From: Paragorgia papillata | Taxonomy: Eukaryota > Cnidaria > Anthozoa > Scleralcyonacea > Coralliidae | NCBI GenBank assembly: GCA_035771165.1 | Contig: JAWNZC010000265.1 | Coordinates: forward strand, 124,001 to 188,000 | DNA: 64,000 nucleotides | Reading direction: 5' to 3' | In this document: positions 13,701 to 24,121 of the stretch, in pieces | Numbering within the stretch: the stretch's first letter is position 1 | Layout of the letters: the number at the start of each line of letters is the position of its first letter | Position numbers and translations under genes: made by a program | Notes under the pieces: model-generated | What the model saw: only the letters and a program-made list of their open reading frames with translations | What the model was told of the DNA's origin: nothing | The model's database searches: none

Positions 13701-16700
13701 TTCAGTTTCTTTTCTTTCCTCTCACCTCCTTCAGTTTTCCTACTTTTCTATCACCTCCTTCAGTTCCCCTACTTTTCTATCATCTTCTTCAGTTTCTTTA
13801 CTTTCCTCTCACCTCCTTCAGCTTCCTTACTTTTCTATCACCTCCTTCAGTTTCTTTACTTTTCTATCATCTTCTTCAGTTTCTTTACTTTCCTCTCAAC
13901 TCCTTCAGTTTCCCTACTTTTCTATCACCTCCTTCAGTTTCTTTACTTTCCTCACACCTTCTTCAGTTTCTTTACTTTCCTCTCACCTCCTTCAGTTTCC
14001 CTACTTTTCTATCACCTCCTTCAGTTCCCCTACTTTTCTATCATCTTCTTCAGTTTCTTTACTTTCCTCTCACCTCCTTCAGCTTCCTTACTTTTCTATC
14101 ACCTCCTTCAGTTTCCTTACTTTTCTCACACTTCCTTCAGTTTCTTTACTTTCCTCTCCCCTACTTCAGCTTCCTTACTTTCCTCTCATGCACCTCTTTC
14201 AGCTTCCTTACTTTCCTCTCACCTCTTTCAGCTTCCTTACTTTCTTCTCACTTCCTTCAGCTTCCTTACTTTCCTCTCACCTCCTTCAGCTTCCTTACTT
14301 TCCTCTCACCTCCTTCAGCTTCCTTACTTTCCTCTCACCTCCTTCAGCTCCCTTACTTTCCTCACTTCCTTCAGCTTCCTTACTTTCCTCTAACCTCCTT
14401 CAGCTTCCTTACTTTCCTCTCACCTCCTTCAGCTTCCTTACTTTCCTCTTACTTACTTCAGTTTTCCTACTTTCCTCTCACCTCCTTCAGTTTCTTTACT
14501 CTCCTCTCACCTCCTTCAGCTTCCTTACTTTCCTCTCACCAACTTCAGCTTCCTTACTTTCCTCTCACCTCCTTCAGTTCCCCTACTTTTCTATCATCTT
14601 CTTAAGTTTCTTTACTTTCCTCTCACCTCCTTCAGTTTCCCTACTTTTCTATCACCTCCTTCAGTTCCCCTACTTTTCTATCATCTTCTTCAGTTTCTTT
14701 ACTTTCCTCTCACCTCCTTCAGTTTCCCTACTTTCCTCTCACCTCCTTCAGCTTCCTTACTTTCCTCTTACTTACTTCAGTTTTCCTACTTTCCTCTCAC
14801 CTCCTTCAGTTTCTTTACTTTCCTCACACCTCCTTCAGTTTCCTTACTTTCCTCTCACCTTCTTCAGCTTCCTTACTTTCCTCTCACCTCCTTCAGTTTC
14901 CTTACTTTCCTCTCACTTCCTTCAGTTTCCTTACTTTCCTCTCACTTCCTTCAGCTCCCTTACTTTCCTCTCACCTCCTTCAGTTCCCCTACTTTTCTAT
15001 CATCTTCTTCAGTTTCTTTACTTTCCTCTCACCTACTTCAGTTTCCCTACTTTTCTATCACCTCCTTCAGTTCCCCTACTTTTCTATCATCTTCTTCAGT
15101 TTCTTTACTTTCCTCTCAACTCCTTCAGTCTCCCTACTTTTCTATCACCTCCTTCAGTTTCTTTACTTTCCTCACACCTCCTTCAGTTTCTTTACTTTCC
15201 TCTCACCTCCTTCAGTTTCTTTACTTTCCTCTCACCTCCTTCAGTTTCCCTACTTTTCTATCACCTCCTTCAGTTCCCCTACTTTTCTATCATCTTCTTC
15301 AGTTTCTTTACTTTCCTCTCACCTCCTTCAGCTTCCTTACTTTTCTATCACCTCCTTCAGTTTCCTTACTTTTCTCACACTTCCTTCAGTTTCTTTACTT
15401 TCCTCTCACCTACTTCAGCTTCCTTACTTTCCTCTCATGCACCTCTTTCAGCTTCCTTACTTTCCTCTCACCTCTTTCAGCTTCCTTACTTTCTTCTCAC
15501 TTCCTTCAGCTTCCTTACTTTCCTCTCACTTCCATACTTTCCTCTCACCTCCTTCAGCTTCCTCACTTTCCTCTCACCTCCTTCAGCTTCCTTATTTTCC
15601 TCACTACTTCCTTCAGCTTCCTTACTTTCCTCTCACCTCCTTCAGCTTCCTTACTTTCCTCTCACCTCCTTCAGCTTCCTTAATTTCCTCTCACTTCCTT
15701 CAGCTTCCATACTTTCCTCTCACCTCCTTCAGCTTCCTTACTTTCTTCTCACTTCCTTCAGCTTCCTTACTTTCCTCTCACCTCCTTCAGCTTCCTTACT
15801 TTCCTCTCACCTCCTTCAGCTTCCTTACTTTCCTCTCACCTCCTTCAGCTCCCTTACTTTCCTCCTACTTACTTCAGTTTTCCTACTTTCCTCTCACCTC
15901 CTTCAGTTTCTTTACTTTCCTCTCACCTCCTTCAGCTCCCTTACTTTCCTCTCATGCACCTCTTTCAGCTTCCTTACTTTCCTCTCACCTCTTTCAGCTT
16001 CCTTACTTTCTTCTCACTTCCTTCAGCTTCCTTACTTTCCTCTCACTTCCTTCAGCTTCCATACTTTCCTCTCACCTCCTTCAGCTTCCTCACTTTCCTC
16101 TCACCTCCTTCAGCTTCCTTATTTTCCTCACTACTTCCTTCAGCTTCCTTACTTTCCTCTCACCTCCTTCAACTTCCTTACTTTCCTCTCACCTCCTTCA
16201 GCTTCCTTAATTTCCTCTCATGCACCTCTTTCAGCTTCCTTACTTTCCTCTCACCTCTTTCAGCTTCCTTACTTTCTTCTCACTTCCTTCAGCTTCCTTA
16301 CTTTCCTCTCACTTCCTTCAGCTTCCATACTTTCCTCTCACCTCCTTCAGCTTCCTTACTTTCCTCTCACCTCCTTCAGCTTCCTTACTTTCCTCTCACC
16401 TCCTTCAGCTTCCTTACTTTCCTCTCACCTCCTTCAGCTCCCTTACTTTCCTCTTACTTACTTCAGTTTTCCTACTTTCCTCTCACCTCCTTCAGTTTCT
16501 TTACTTTCCTCTCACCTCCTTCAGGTCCCTTACTTTCCTCACTTCCTTCAGCTTCCTTACTTTCCTCTCACCTCCTTCAGTTTCCTTACTTTCCTCTCAC
16601 CTCCTTCAGCTCCCTAACTTTCCTCACTTCCTTCAGCTTCCTTACTTTCCTCTCACCTCCTTCAGCTTCCTTACTTTCCTCTCACCTCCTTCAGCTTCCT

Positions 16701-17690
16701 TACTTTCCTCTCACCTCCTTCAGCTCCCTTACTTTCCTCACTTCCTTCAGCTTCCTTACTTTCCTCTCACCTCCTTCAGTTTCCTTACTTTCCTCTCACC
16801 TCCTTCAGCTCCCTTACTTTCCTCACTTCCTTCAGCTTCCTTACTTTCCTCTCACCTCCTTCAGCTTCCTTACTTTCCTCTCACCTCCTTCAGCTTCCTT
16901 ACTTTCCTCTTACTTACTTCAGTTTTCCTACTTTCCTCTCACCTCCTTCAGTTTCTTTACTTTCCTCTCACCTCCTTCAGCTTCCTTACTTTCCTCTCAC
17001 CTCCTTCAGCTTCCTTACTTTCCTCTCACCTCCTTCAGTTCCCCCACTTTTCTATCATCTTCTTCAGTTTCTTTACTTTCCTCTCACCTCCTTCAGTTTC
17101 CCTACTTTCCTCTCACCTCCTTCAGCTTCCTTACTTTCCTCTTACTTACTTCAGTTTTCCTACTTTCCTCTCACCTCCTTCAGTTTCTTTACTTTCCTCA
17201 CACCTCCTTCAGTTTCCTTACTTTCCTCTCACCTTCTTCAGCTTCCTTACTTTCCTCTCACCTTCTTCAGTTTCCTTACTTTCCTCTCACTTCCTTCAGT
17301 TTCCTTACTTTCCTCTCACTTCCTTCAGCTCTCTTACTTTCCTCTCACCTCCTTCAGTTCCCCTACTTTTCTATCATCTTCTTCAGTTTCTTTACTTTCC
17401 TCTCACCTCCTTCAGTTTCCCTACTTTTCTATCACCTCCTTCAGTTCCCCTACTTTTCTATCATCTTCTTCAGTTTCTTTACTTTCCTCTCACCTCCTTC
17501 AGCTTCCTTACTTTTCTATCACCTCCTTCAGTTTCTTTACTTTTCTATCATCTTCTTCAGTTTCTTTACTTTCCTCTCACCTCCTTCAGTTTGCCTACTT
17601 TTCTATCACCTCCTTCAGTTCCCCTACTTTTCTATCATCTTCTTCAGTTTCTTTACTTTCCTCTCACCTCCTTCACCTTCCTTACTTTCC
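4878..17690. repeat. Separated copies: 4878-6430 and 16220-17690
   Basis: The sequence after the landmark at 16220 matches that after 4878, including rare variants such as TTCAGGTCCC, CTCCCTAACTTT, CAGCTCTCTTAC and TTCACCTTCC. The offset begins at 11,342 and ends at 11,255, a loss of exactly three 29-bp units in the second copy. The duplicated blocks at about 4890-16220 are therefore an expansion inserted between two parts of an older array. Confidence 0.8.
7985..16230. repeat. 2,786-bp higher-order block present three times in tandem
   Basis: Landmark ATGs at 8616, 9865, 10494 and 10760 recur at 11402, 12651, 13280 and 13546 (offset exactly 2,786) and again at 14188 and 15437. In the third block the last two landmarks fall at 15954 and 16220, which is 112 bp early, so that block carries an internal deletion near 15930. 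Block joints fall in the homologous stretch after the TCATGCACC unit (about 10771 and 13557). Confidence 0.88.
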
Positions 17691-19218
17691 TCTCACCTCC
17701 TTCAGCTTCCTTACTTTCCTCTCACTTCCTTCAGCTTCCTTACTTTCCTCACTTCCTTCAGCTTCCTTATTTTGCTCTCACTTCCTTCAGTTTCCTTACT
17801 TTCCTCTCACCTCCTTCAGCTTCCTTACTTTCCTCTCACCTCCTTCAGTTTCCTTACTTTTCTCTCACCTCCTTCAGTTTCCTTACTTTCCTCTCACTTC
17901 CTTCAGCTCCCTTACTTTCCTCTCACCTCCTTCAGATTCCTCACTCTCACTTCCTTCAGTTTCCTTACTTTCCTCTCACCTCCTTCAGCTTCCTTACTTT
18001 CCTCTCACCTCCTTCAGTTCCCCTACTTTTCTATCATCTTCTTCAGTTACTTTACTTTCCTCTCACCTCCTTGCAGTTTGCCTACTTTTCTATCACCTTC
18101 TTCAGTTTCCCTACTTTTCTATCACCTCCTTCAGTTTCTTTACTTTCCTCACACCTCCTTCAGTTTCTTTACTTTCCTCTCACCTCCTTCAGTTTCTTTA
18201 CTTTCCTCTCACCTCCTTCAGCTTCCTTACTTTCGCCTCACTTCCTTCAGCTTCGTTACTTTCCTCTCACCTCCTTCTTCAGCTTCCTTACTTTCCTCTC
18301 ACCTCCTGCAGCTTCCTTACTTTCCTCTCACCTCCTTCAGTTCCCCTACTTTTCTATCATCTTCTTCAGTTTCTTTACTTTCCTCTCACCTCCTTCAGTT
18401 TCCCTACTTTTCTATCACCTCCTTCAGTTCCCCTACTTTTCTATCATCTTCTTCAGTTTCTTTACTTTCCTCTCACCTCCTTCAGCTTCCTTACTTTCTT
18501 CACTTCCTTCAGCTTCCTTATTTTCCTCTCACCTCCTTCAGCTTCCTTACTTTCCTCTCACTTCCTTCAGCTTCCATACTTTCTCTCACCTCCTTCAGCT
18601 TCCATACTTTCCCTCACCTCCTTCAAGTTTCCTTACTTTCCTCACTTCCTTCAGCTTCGTTACTTTCCTCTCACTTCCTCCAGCTTCCATACTTTCGCTC
18701 ACCTACTTCAGCTTCCTTACTTTCCTCTCACCTCCTTCAGCTTCCCTACTTTTCTCTCTCCTCCTTTAGCTTCCTTACTTTTCTCTCAACTTATTCAGTT
18801 TCCTTACTTTCCCTCACCTCCTTCAGCTTCCTTACTTTCCTCTCACCTCCTTCAGCTTCCTTACTTTCCTCTCACTTCCTTCAGCTTCCTTACTTTTCCC
18901 TCACGTCCTTCAGCTTCCTTACTTTTCCCTCACCTCCTTCAGCTTCCTTACTTTCCTCTCACACATCTTTCGTTTAAAAACTCTATCGTCTAGCAATTCT
19001 GCAAGCAAAAATATTTACTGTGCGCAAAGGTGTGGTGAGATGTACAAGTCGCCATGTTTTTCGGTGCAGTCAATTAAAACGTCGGTAGTTCTGCAGCAGC
19101 TCTGCACTTTTATATTACTGCATGACTAACTCAGGGAAATTAGCAAGATACGCAACATGCGGAAAGACTAAATTGTGCTAGAAAAAATCAGTCACAATAG
19201 ACAAGGTGGTCATCTTAC

Positions 19219-19254
19219 CTGTTGATTCCTTTGCAACTCTCTCGTCGTCGAAAA
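19219..19254 (-). CDS. Candidate 12-codon exon downstream of the Death-domain exon
   Basis: On the minus strand an acceptor ending TTCAG precedes 36 nt and is followed by the donor GTAAGA. Read in phase 1 it gives VFDDERVAKEST and leaves one base, so it is a symmetrical phase-1 exon like the other exons proposed for the Roc-COR gene. Its donor opens an intron that runs directly into the minisatellite. No exon further downstream is in the window, so continuation of the gene is inference. It could also be a chance pair of splice-like sites, because it is so short. Confidence 0.45.
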
Positions 19255-19394
19255 CTGAACTGCAAACAAAAAAGAAAACAAAACAATCAATACCGTCAAA
19301 TGTTGTCAAAGTTCACACAAAGCATTTTTACTGTAAGTAATCTTATGAAGGTACTTCAAAATGAATGATGTGTTATATTAATTGCGTTTCGTGG

Positions 19395-19565
19395 GCTTGT
19401 GCTGTACTGTCCGGTGCAGTGCGCTGCATTGCGCTGGGTTGTGTTACGCTGTGTTCTGTTGCGTTGCGTTGTGTGCTGTGTTGCGTTGTATACTGTGTTG
19501 TGTTATATTGTGTTGTATTGTGTTGTATTGTGTTGTATTGTGCTGTGCTGTTGTTTGTTGTTTGT
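19395..19565. repeat. TGTTG/TGTGC-type low-complexity repeat
   Basis: A degenerate pentamer repeat (TTGTG, TTGTA, CTGTG variants) that becomes regular toward 19500-19545. It keeps frames open on both strands, giving Thr/Gln/Asn-rich or Cys/Val-rich predicted peptides that are not credible proteins. Confidence 0.85.
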
Positions 19566-19572
19566 CGTGAAC

Positions 19573-19899
19573 CCTCTGGCAGTAGTTCTATCATTTGAGC
19601 TACTACTAACATTTCTTCTAAAATGTCGATGACATCATTTCTCTTAATATTCTGCAACAGTTTCTTCAAATTTTCCACAGTGCTTTCTTGTCGAAGCTGC
19701 CAGTCATCCAAGAGAGCTTCTGTCGAATTATCGAATTTCTCAAATTCTTCTATTTCTTCAGTCTCGTATTTCATCTTGACAGCAAGACCACGGAAATCCT
19801 TCTTCAATGGTGTTTTGACGTTAAGTTTCTGGCAGATTAAATCTCTTGTCTTGCTATCAAGATCCCGAACAAGAATTGATTTCATACTTGTCACTTCAG
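19573..19899 (-). CDS. Death-domain exon of the Roc-COR gene
   Basis: The exon starts after the acceptor TTTACTTTAG and continues phase 1 from the exon at 21800-21904. It encodes about 109 residues. The segment from LVRDLDSKTRDLICQKLN to KRNDVIDILEEML has the Death-fold pattern: amphipathic helices, ALLDDWQLRQESTVENL (the W and the following helix typical of helices 4-5), then LLQNIKRNDVIDILEE as the last helix. Death domains mediate homotypic assembly in apoptotic and innate immune signalling, so a signalling role is inferred. The 3' end is uncertain; the only phase-1 donor I find is weak (GAGG/GTTCAC at 19573). Beyond it the open frame runs into low-complexity repeat. Confidence 0.72.
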
Positions 19900-19909
19900 C
19901 TAAAGTAAA

Positions 19910-21799
19910 CAAGTAATATGTTTAAAGAAAAAGCCAGATGTATATCAAGCACACTTTGCTTTGGGGTGGGATGATTTTTCTTCTTTTTTTTTTAAATTTT
20001 TGTCTAGTCTGCCTAACCGGCGTTCCGTTTGGTACAGGAGGCGAAATAAACGCCTACCATCGTCCTATTCAAAGTTGCAACTTTTAGCGCAGCAAACGTA
20101 TTGACTAAGTTCCCACTGGTTCACTTGAGTTTTGTACACATAAACTGTCGACCCTGCCAAGTATAACAATGGAGACGTCGTTTATATATTCAAAATTTAT
20201 AAACCTGAACAGCAGAAATAGATGGTTAATTTGCATGGCCCTGATGTTTTGTCAAAATGATTCTCGACAAAATTCTTCGATAAAGCAGAAGTTTGAGTTT
20301 AGCTGAATACAGCATCTCTTTATTACGACCTGTTAAGTACACATGACGTCAATCATACTAATAAGGTTTGTACGCTTTTATGAATATGACTATGGCCGGC
20401 GTTCCTTTCGTCTCTCATCCCAAACGGAACGCAGGCTACGTTTTGTAAATCAACCAAATATTTTTGAACATATTAGATGTCAGCCTATTTGTTTAATGTT
20501 TAAATGTTGTAATTTTGTTAGAATAGATTTATTCTAACTTATCAAGACCAAACAAATCCCACAGTTAGAGTTAAGATATGTCCACGCCTTTCAAACATCC
20601 CTAGTAACTAAATTTTCAAAATGACTTTTATTTTTGGACTAAATTGTTGCACAGTAAAATGTTTCATTAGTCTATTTCAGCACAGTCCAACAGCACGAGC
20701 CATTTTCTTTACTAAGTCGTGTCCACACTAGTTAATATTTGATCATTCAGCACCTTTGAAAAGTAGTGCAGTAGCCTTAACCTTTCAAAAAGATTTTACA
20801 GATTTGATATACTCCCCTCGCAGCTGCTTTTATTGTCAGCTAGCATCAAGATGAAGAGACTGTGAGGGCTTCTTTGGTTCAATAACATAAAAAATAAGAT
20901 CGGCAAAAACCTCGAACCAAAATGAGCTTCGATGAAAAACAGAGGTTCAAATTACGACTTTTCTTAATATGATCGGACGGTCCAACCTATCATTTAAAGG
21001 CCATCGTAGGGCTCTATTGAATGGTTTTGCAATTGAGTGACCTAAAACATAATTGTTTGGGAGTGACGATCAAAAATGTCAATAATAACTTTTCTATAAA
21101 TTTTATTGTTTGACCTATCGTAGAAATGTATACATTTAATGTTTCAATTTAAATATTCGATAGCTAACTTCAGAATTTTGTGATATATCTTCCCCCAAAT
21201 ACCCTGGCGCAATTCGAGATGTGTTCGCCGGCTTACCTTATTCAAGTTTTCTTGCAATAAATCTCCACTTAGTAGAATAAGAAATTGTCAAAAACGTTCG
21301 ACAAACACAAAAGAAAGCAAATTTCAACTTTCTGATTCTGATTCAAAGCGATGTTTTCTCTACAGCTTATCTCTGACTTACCTTTCGTGCATTTTAAAAA
21401 AAACAAAAAAACCCAGCAATTCATCGTCTGCGATACTTCATAATTAAATTTACACAGCCAACAAACAGTGCAAAGTTGAACTAGCGGACTTTGAATCAAA
21501 CATTTGACCTTTAAATCTAATTTCGTCACCAACTCTCTTGGAACACGTTTTCAAACTTCCCGACCGCAAGCCTTCAAACCAATTGTTCAAAAGCAAGCGA
21601 AAACCGAGAGTAAGACTAAGGCCTGCTTTATATCTTTTAAAAAGAAACAAAAAATGAGAAAAAGCAACGAGACGATAGCAGCTAGAGAGTTGCGTAAGAG
21701 GGGAAAGGAAGCCTTGTTTATAGGTTGATAACGTCAGCTATACCAAGAAGAAACCGAGATCCCAAAATTTGTTTTTTTAGGCAAGTTTTGTATTTTTAC
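19910..21799. other. Intron-like non-coding stretch
   Basis: Lies between the Death-domain exon and the exon at 21800. AT-rich, with poly-T near 19985 and a possible inverted pair of GCGTTCCGTTTGG at 20028 and 20428. Donor-like sites at about 21237 and 21380 on the minus strand have no convincing upstream exon. No gene is supported here. Confidence 0.5.
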
Positions 21800-21904
21800 C
21801 CGAATCACTGCTCTCTGCCTTATCTGATGAAGATGCATCTCCACGATCAACCAAATCTTGTTCTATTGGCATCTGTTGTTCTCTCTGGCTTGCACTCTTG
21901 GCCT
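21800..21904 (-). CDS. Linker exon of the Roc-COR-Death gene
   Basis: Acceptor CTTCACTACAG, 105 nt (35 codons, phase 1 at both ends), donor GTAAAA. It translates to a hydrophilic linker with EAKSASQREQQMPIEQ and an acidic/serine part (GDASSSDKAESSDSG). No domain is recognisable. The frame joins without a stop to the exon at 23162-23230 upstream and the Death-domain exon downstream, which is the main support. Confidence 0.65.
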
Positions 21905-22300
21905 CTGTAGTGAAGATAAAAAACAGTGTTGGGTTTGTATTAGTAGCAAGGTGGGCACTTTAGGCTCTGGAATGTATAAACACACAAGTTCCTTATCGGA
22001 ACACCCGCAGCTAGGAAAATCGGAGAACCCAATGAAAAGCCATCGATGGACAGGAAAGAACCAACAACACTACTGACATGAAGCTAACACCTTGTGCAAC
22101 CCATGCCTCCCACGTGCTCCTAACTTGACCATGTAAGCTTAGTCGTAGATAAAACTCCACAAAAAATAGAACTTTAGTGGTAACACAAGTTAGTTTAATA
22201 CTTCAAGCATTTCGAGAAGCTTTAAAGAAGGTAGTTTGTAGAAAACGAGTGTCGAGACCTGACTAAATATAGCCAAAAGTGTGACTTAAAATCATCAGTT

Positions 22301-22440
22301 TAAAGCCTGGTTTCCATTTGGTTGCGACGGTGTGTTAACGGTCGTTATGACATTTTGTTATGACAAAAGAAATTCGTTGCAACGCTTCACTTCCGCGACC
22401 GTTAAAGACGCGGTCGCTACCAAATGGAAACCAGGCTTTA
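22301..22440. mobile_element. Palindromic MITE, 140 bp
   Basis: Perfect 22-bp terminal inverted repeats beginning TAAAGCCTGGTTTCCATT, with further partial pairing around GCGACCG / CGGTCGC inside. No coding capacity. It lies in an intron of the minus-strand gene. The family is not assigned. Confidence 0.85.
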
Positions 22441-22705
22441 CAACACATAACAGAACATAATATTTTATCCATTTTCAACAGCTAAATGTAGCTGGTAAGA
22501 CGGAAAATGGCGGTCGTGAGGCATTTTTGGACGTTAGTTCCAGGCCTCTACGCGGTCATATACAACAAATTTGGTTTACCAAAACCTAGAACAGCCAAGA
22601 ACAACCACAAAAACTGCCGGATTTCTGTTTTTACACAGGATACGAGAAGTACAAGTGCTTTTTACGGTATAGGATAAAGCCTATAATTACTAATATATGA
22701 AATTA

Positions 22706-22872
22706 CATTAAATGAAATGAAGAGAGATGGCGTGTGGTGAACTAAGGTGAGATGAAGTAAGGTGCGGAGGTGTGTTGAGATGAGGTGTGGTGAGCTGAGG
22801 TGCGGGGGAGGGGTAAAGTGAGGTGTGGTAAGGTGCAGCGTAGCGAGGTGTGGTGAGCTGAGGTGCGATACG
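22706..22872. repeat. Purine-rich GTG/GAG minisatellite
   Basis: Irregular repeats of GGTGTGGTGAGCTGAGGTGC and shorter derivatives, with almost no pyrimidine blocks on the plus strand. The proline/threonine/histidine-rich reading frame on the minus strand here is a repeat artefact. Confidence 0.75.
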
Positions 22873-23161
22873 GCCAGCGTATCCGTAGCTTAAAACAAAC
22901 GGCCCAATCTTCCAAAAATCAATAATTTGGAAAAACACAAAGAAAATCAGTACCATGTCCGTGTTTTTATACCTGATAAAAGATCATTCTGATTTACATA
23001 AACTTTAGCTTAATAATCTCGGCTTAGATAAGGTTGTTCTTTAAAATTACTACGCCAATAAACTTACCAAGTGGGTCGTTTGTTGGTTAAAATCTGATAA
23101 AACACTGCTGCTCATGTTTTAAATAATACTTAACATATTTCGGGTTTAATTAGGAATTTAC

Positions 23162-23230
23162 CTAATGACATAGCTCCATCTGTATTTCTGTTATCTCTCT
23201 GGGATTCATCAATGGTACTGTCGTTGGGAT
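23162..23230 (-). CDS. Short linker exon of the Roc-COR-Death gene
   Basis: Acceptor TTTAATGTAG, 69 nt (23 codons), donor GTAAAT, phase 1 at both ends. Joined to the last base of the Roc-COR exon it reads DPNDSTIDESQRDNRNTDGA and continues in frame into the exon at 21800-21904. It is hydrophilic and probably disordered. Support comes from both splice sites and frame continuity; there is no domain signature. Confidence 0.65.
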   Translation of the reverse strand: MPTTVPLMNPREITEIQMELCH

Positions 23231-24121
23231 CTACATTAAACCGAATAAAATTATTAATAGCATGCGGTATATTGACATAGTTAACAAGCTAACCCTAATA
23301 ACACAATGGTATAATGACGGTTTTCAACTGAGCGACTTTTTTCGCGCGAACAACTTTTTCTTTTGTCTTAGAAGTTCTGGACTGGAAATAATTCGAAATC
23401 TATTTAACTCTAAAAATAGAAAGTCGATTCGTGGAAAAAAATCGCCTAGTAGAAAATCGGCTTAATACTAGGTTTATCCCGCTTTCTGGAACAAAGAGAA
23501 TAACAATAAATCTCTATTTAATGCTGGGTTTAATCAATTTCTTAACTGGTTTCTCTGAAGTTACTCATTTGCAGATAATATCAGGTAACTACTAATGTTG
23601 TTTATTGCAGCTAAATCTAAATCTAAAGTACGCGAAAGTTTCAAGAATATATCAGAAATTTTTGTTGGTTACTTAATAACTAATATCGAAATTGCGCATA
23701 CCATGCTATACAAATTATATCGCATACCAATTGCGAGTACCATGCTATACAAAGCAAATAGTAAAAATTATGACATCAACGAGACATTACTAATTGTAGC
23801 AAAACGAAACACTTAAAAACAAAACATTAATTATATAAAGGTTCCATAACTCATTAATAATTTATAAAAAACCCAATATTTAAATGTATAAAGAAACATT
23901 TCACTGTTGGCGGCAAAATTCTCGTTGTTTTTCATTTTCTGAGAGCGAGACAAGGTCAGTTTTCAAAACGACTACCGCTATGAATTTGCAAAATGCTTTG
24001 CTGTAGAAGTTCAGTACACTCCGAGCACGGATTTCTTAAAACATGTCGAGTATTTATTAAAAGCTCAATATTTTAGGGACAAATAACACACAAAATTAAG
24101 AAATACAATAATTTAACTTAC

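Larger units (their letters stand above)
1..18965. repeat. 29-bp pyrimidine-rich minisatellite array (~650 copies)
   Basis: The whole stretch is a head-to-tail array with a 29-bp period, marked by one CTTCAG per unit and the core TTACTTTCCTCTCACC. Variant units recur: TTTTCTATCATC, TCTTACTTACTTCAG, TCCTCACACC and TCATGCACCTCTTTCAG. The plus strand has about one G per unit, so strand asymmetry is extreme. There are no interspersed unique spacers. The left end runs off the window; the right end decays from about 17700 and stops near 18965. Because 29 is not a multiple of three and the unit lacks stop triplets in the forward direction, all three forward frames stay open for kilobases. The long predicted proteins with a 29-residue period are therefore read-outs of the repeat, not genes. 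Confidence 0.97.

Noticed and set aside
1..18965. Regular ~29-bp repeats as a CRISPR array
   Set aside because: Units are directly adjacent with no unique spacers, no cas genes exist, and the surroundings are clearly eukaryotic.
1..18965. Centromeric or telomeric satellite
   Set aside because: The unit is not telomeric, and position next to a gene exon and an irregular duplication history fit an interstitial minisatellite better; centromere function cannot be judged from sequence.
1313..18977. Very long forward ORFs (up to about 2,350 codons) with a 29-residue hydrophobic repeat
   Set aside because: They are read-outs of a stop-free 29-bp unit in all three forward frames; composition follows the DNA repeat, starts occur only at the rare TCATGCACC unit, and there is no independent coding signal.
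19365..19632. Small Cys/Val-rich ORFs on the plus strand
   Set aside because: They lie in the TGTTG-type low-complexity repeat and antisense to the Death-domain exon.
21230..21420. Extra exons of the minus-strand gene at donors near 21237 and 21380
   Set aside because: Candidate upstream acceptors give stops or tiny, featureless peptides.
22708..22956. Pro/Thr/His-rich minus-strand ORF
   Set aside because: Read-out of the purine-rich minisatellite; no exon signals.
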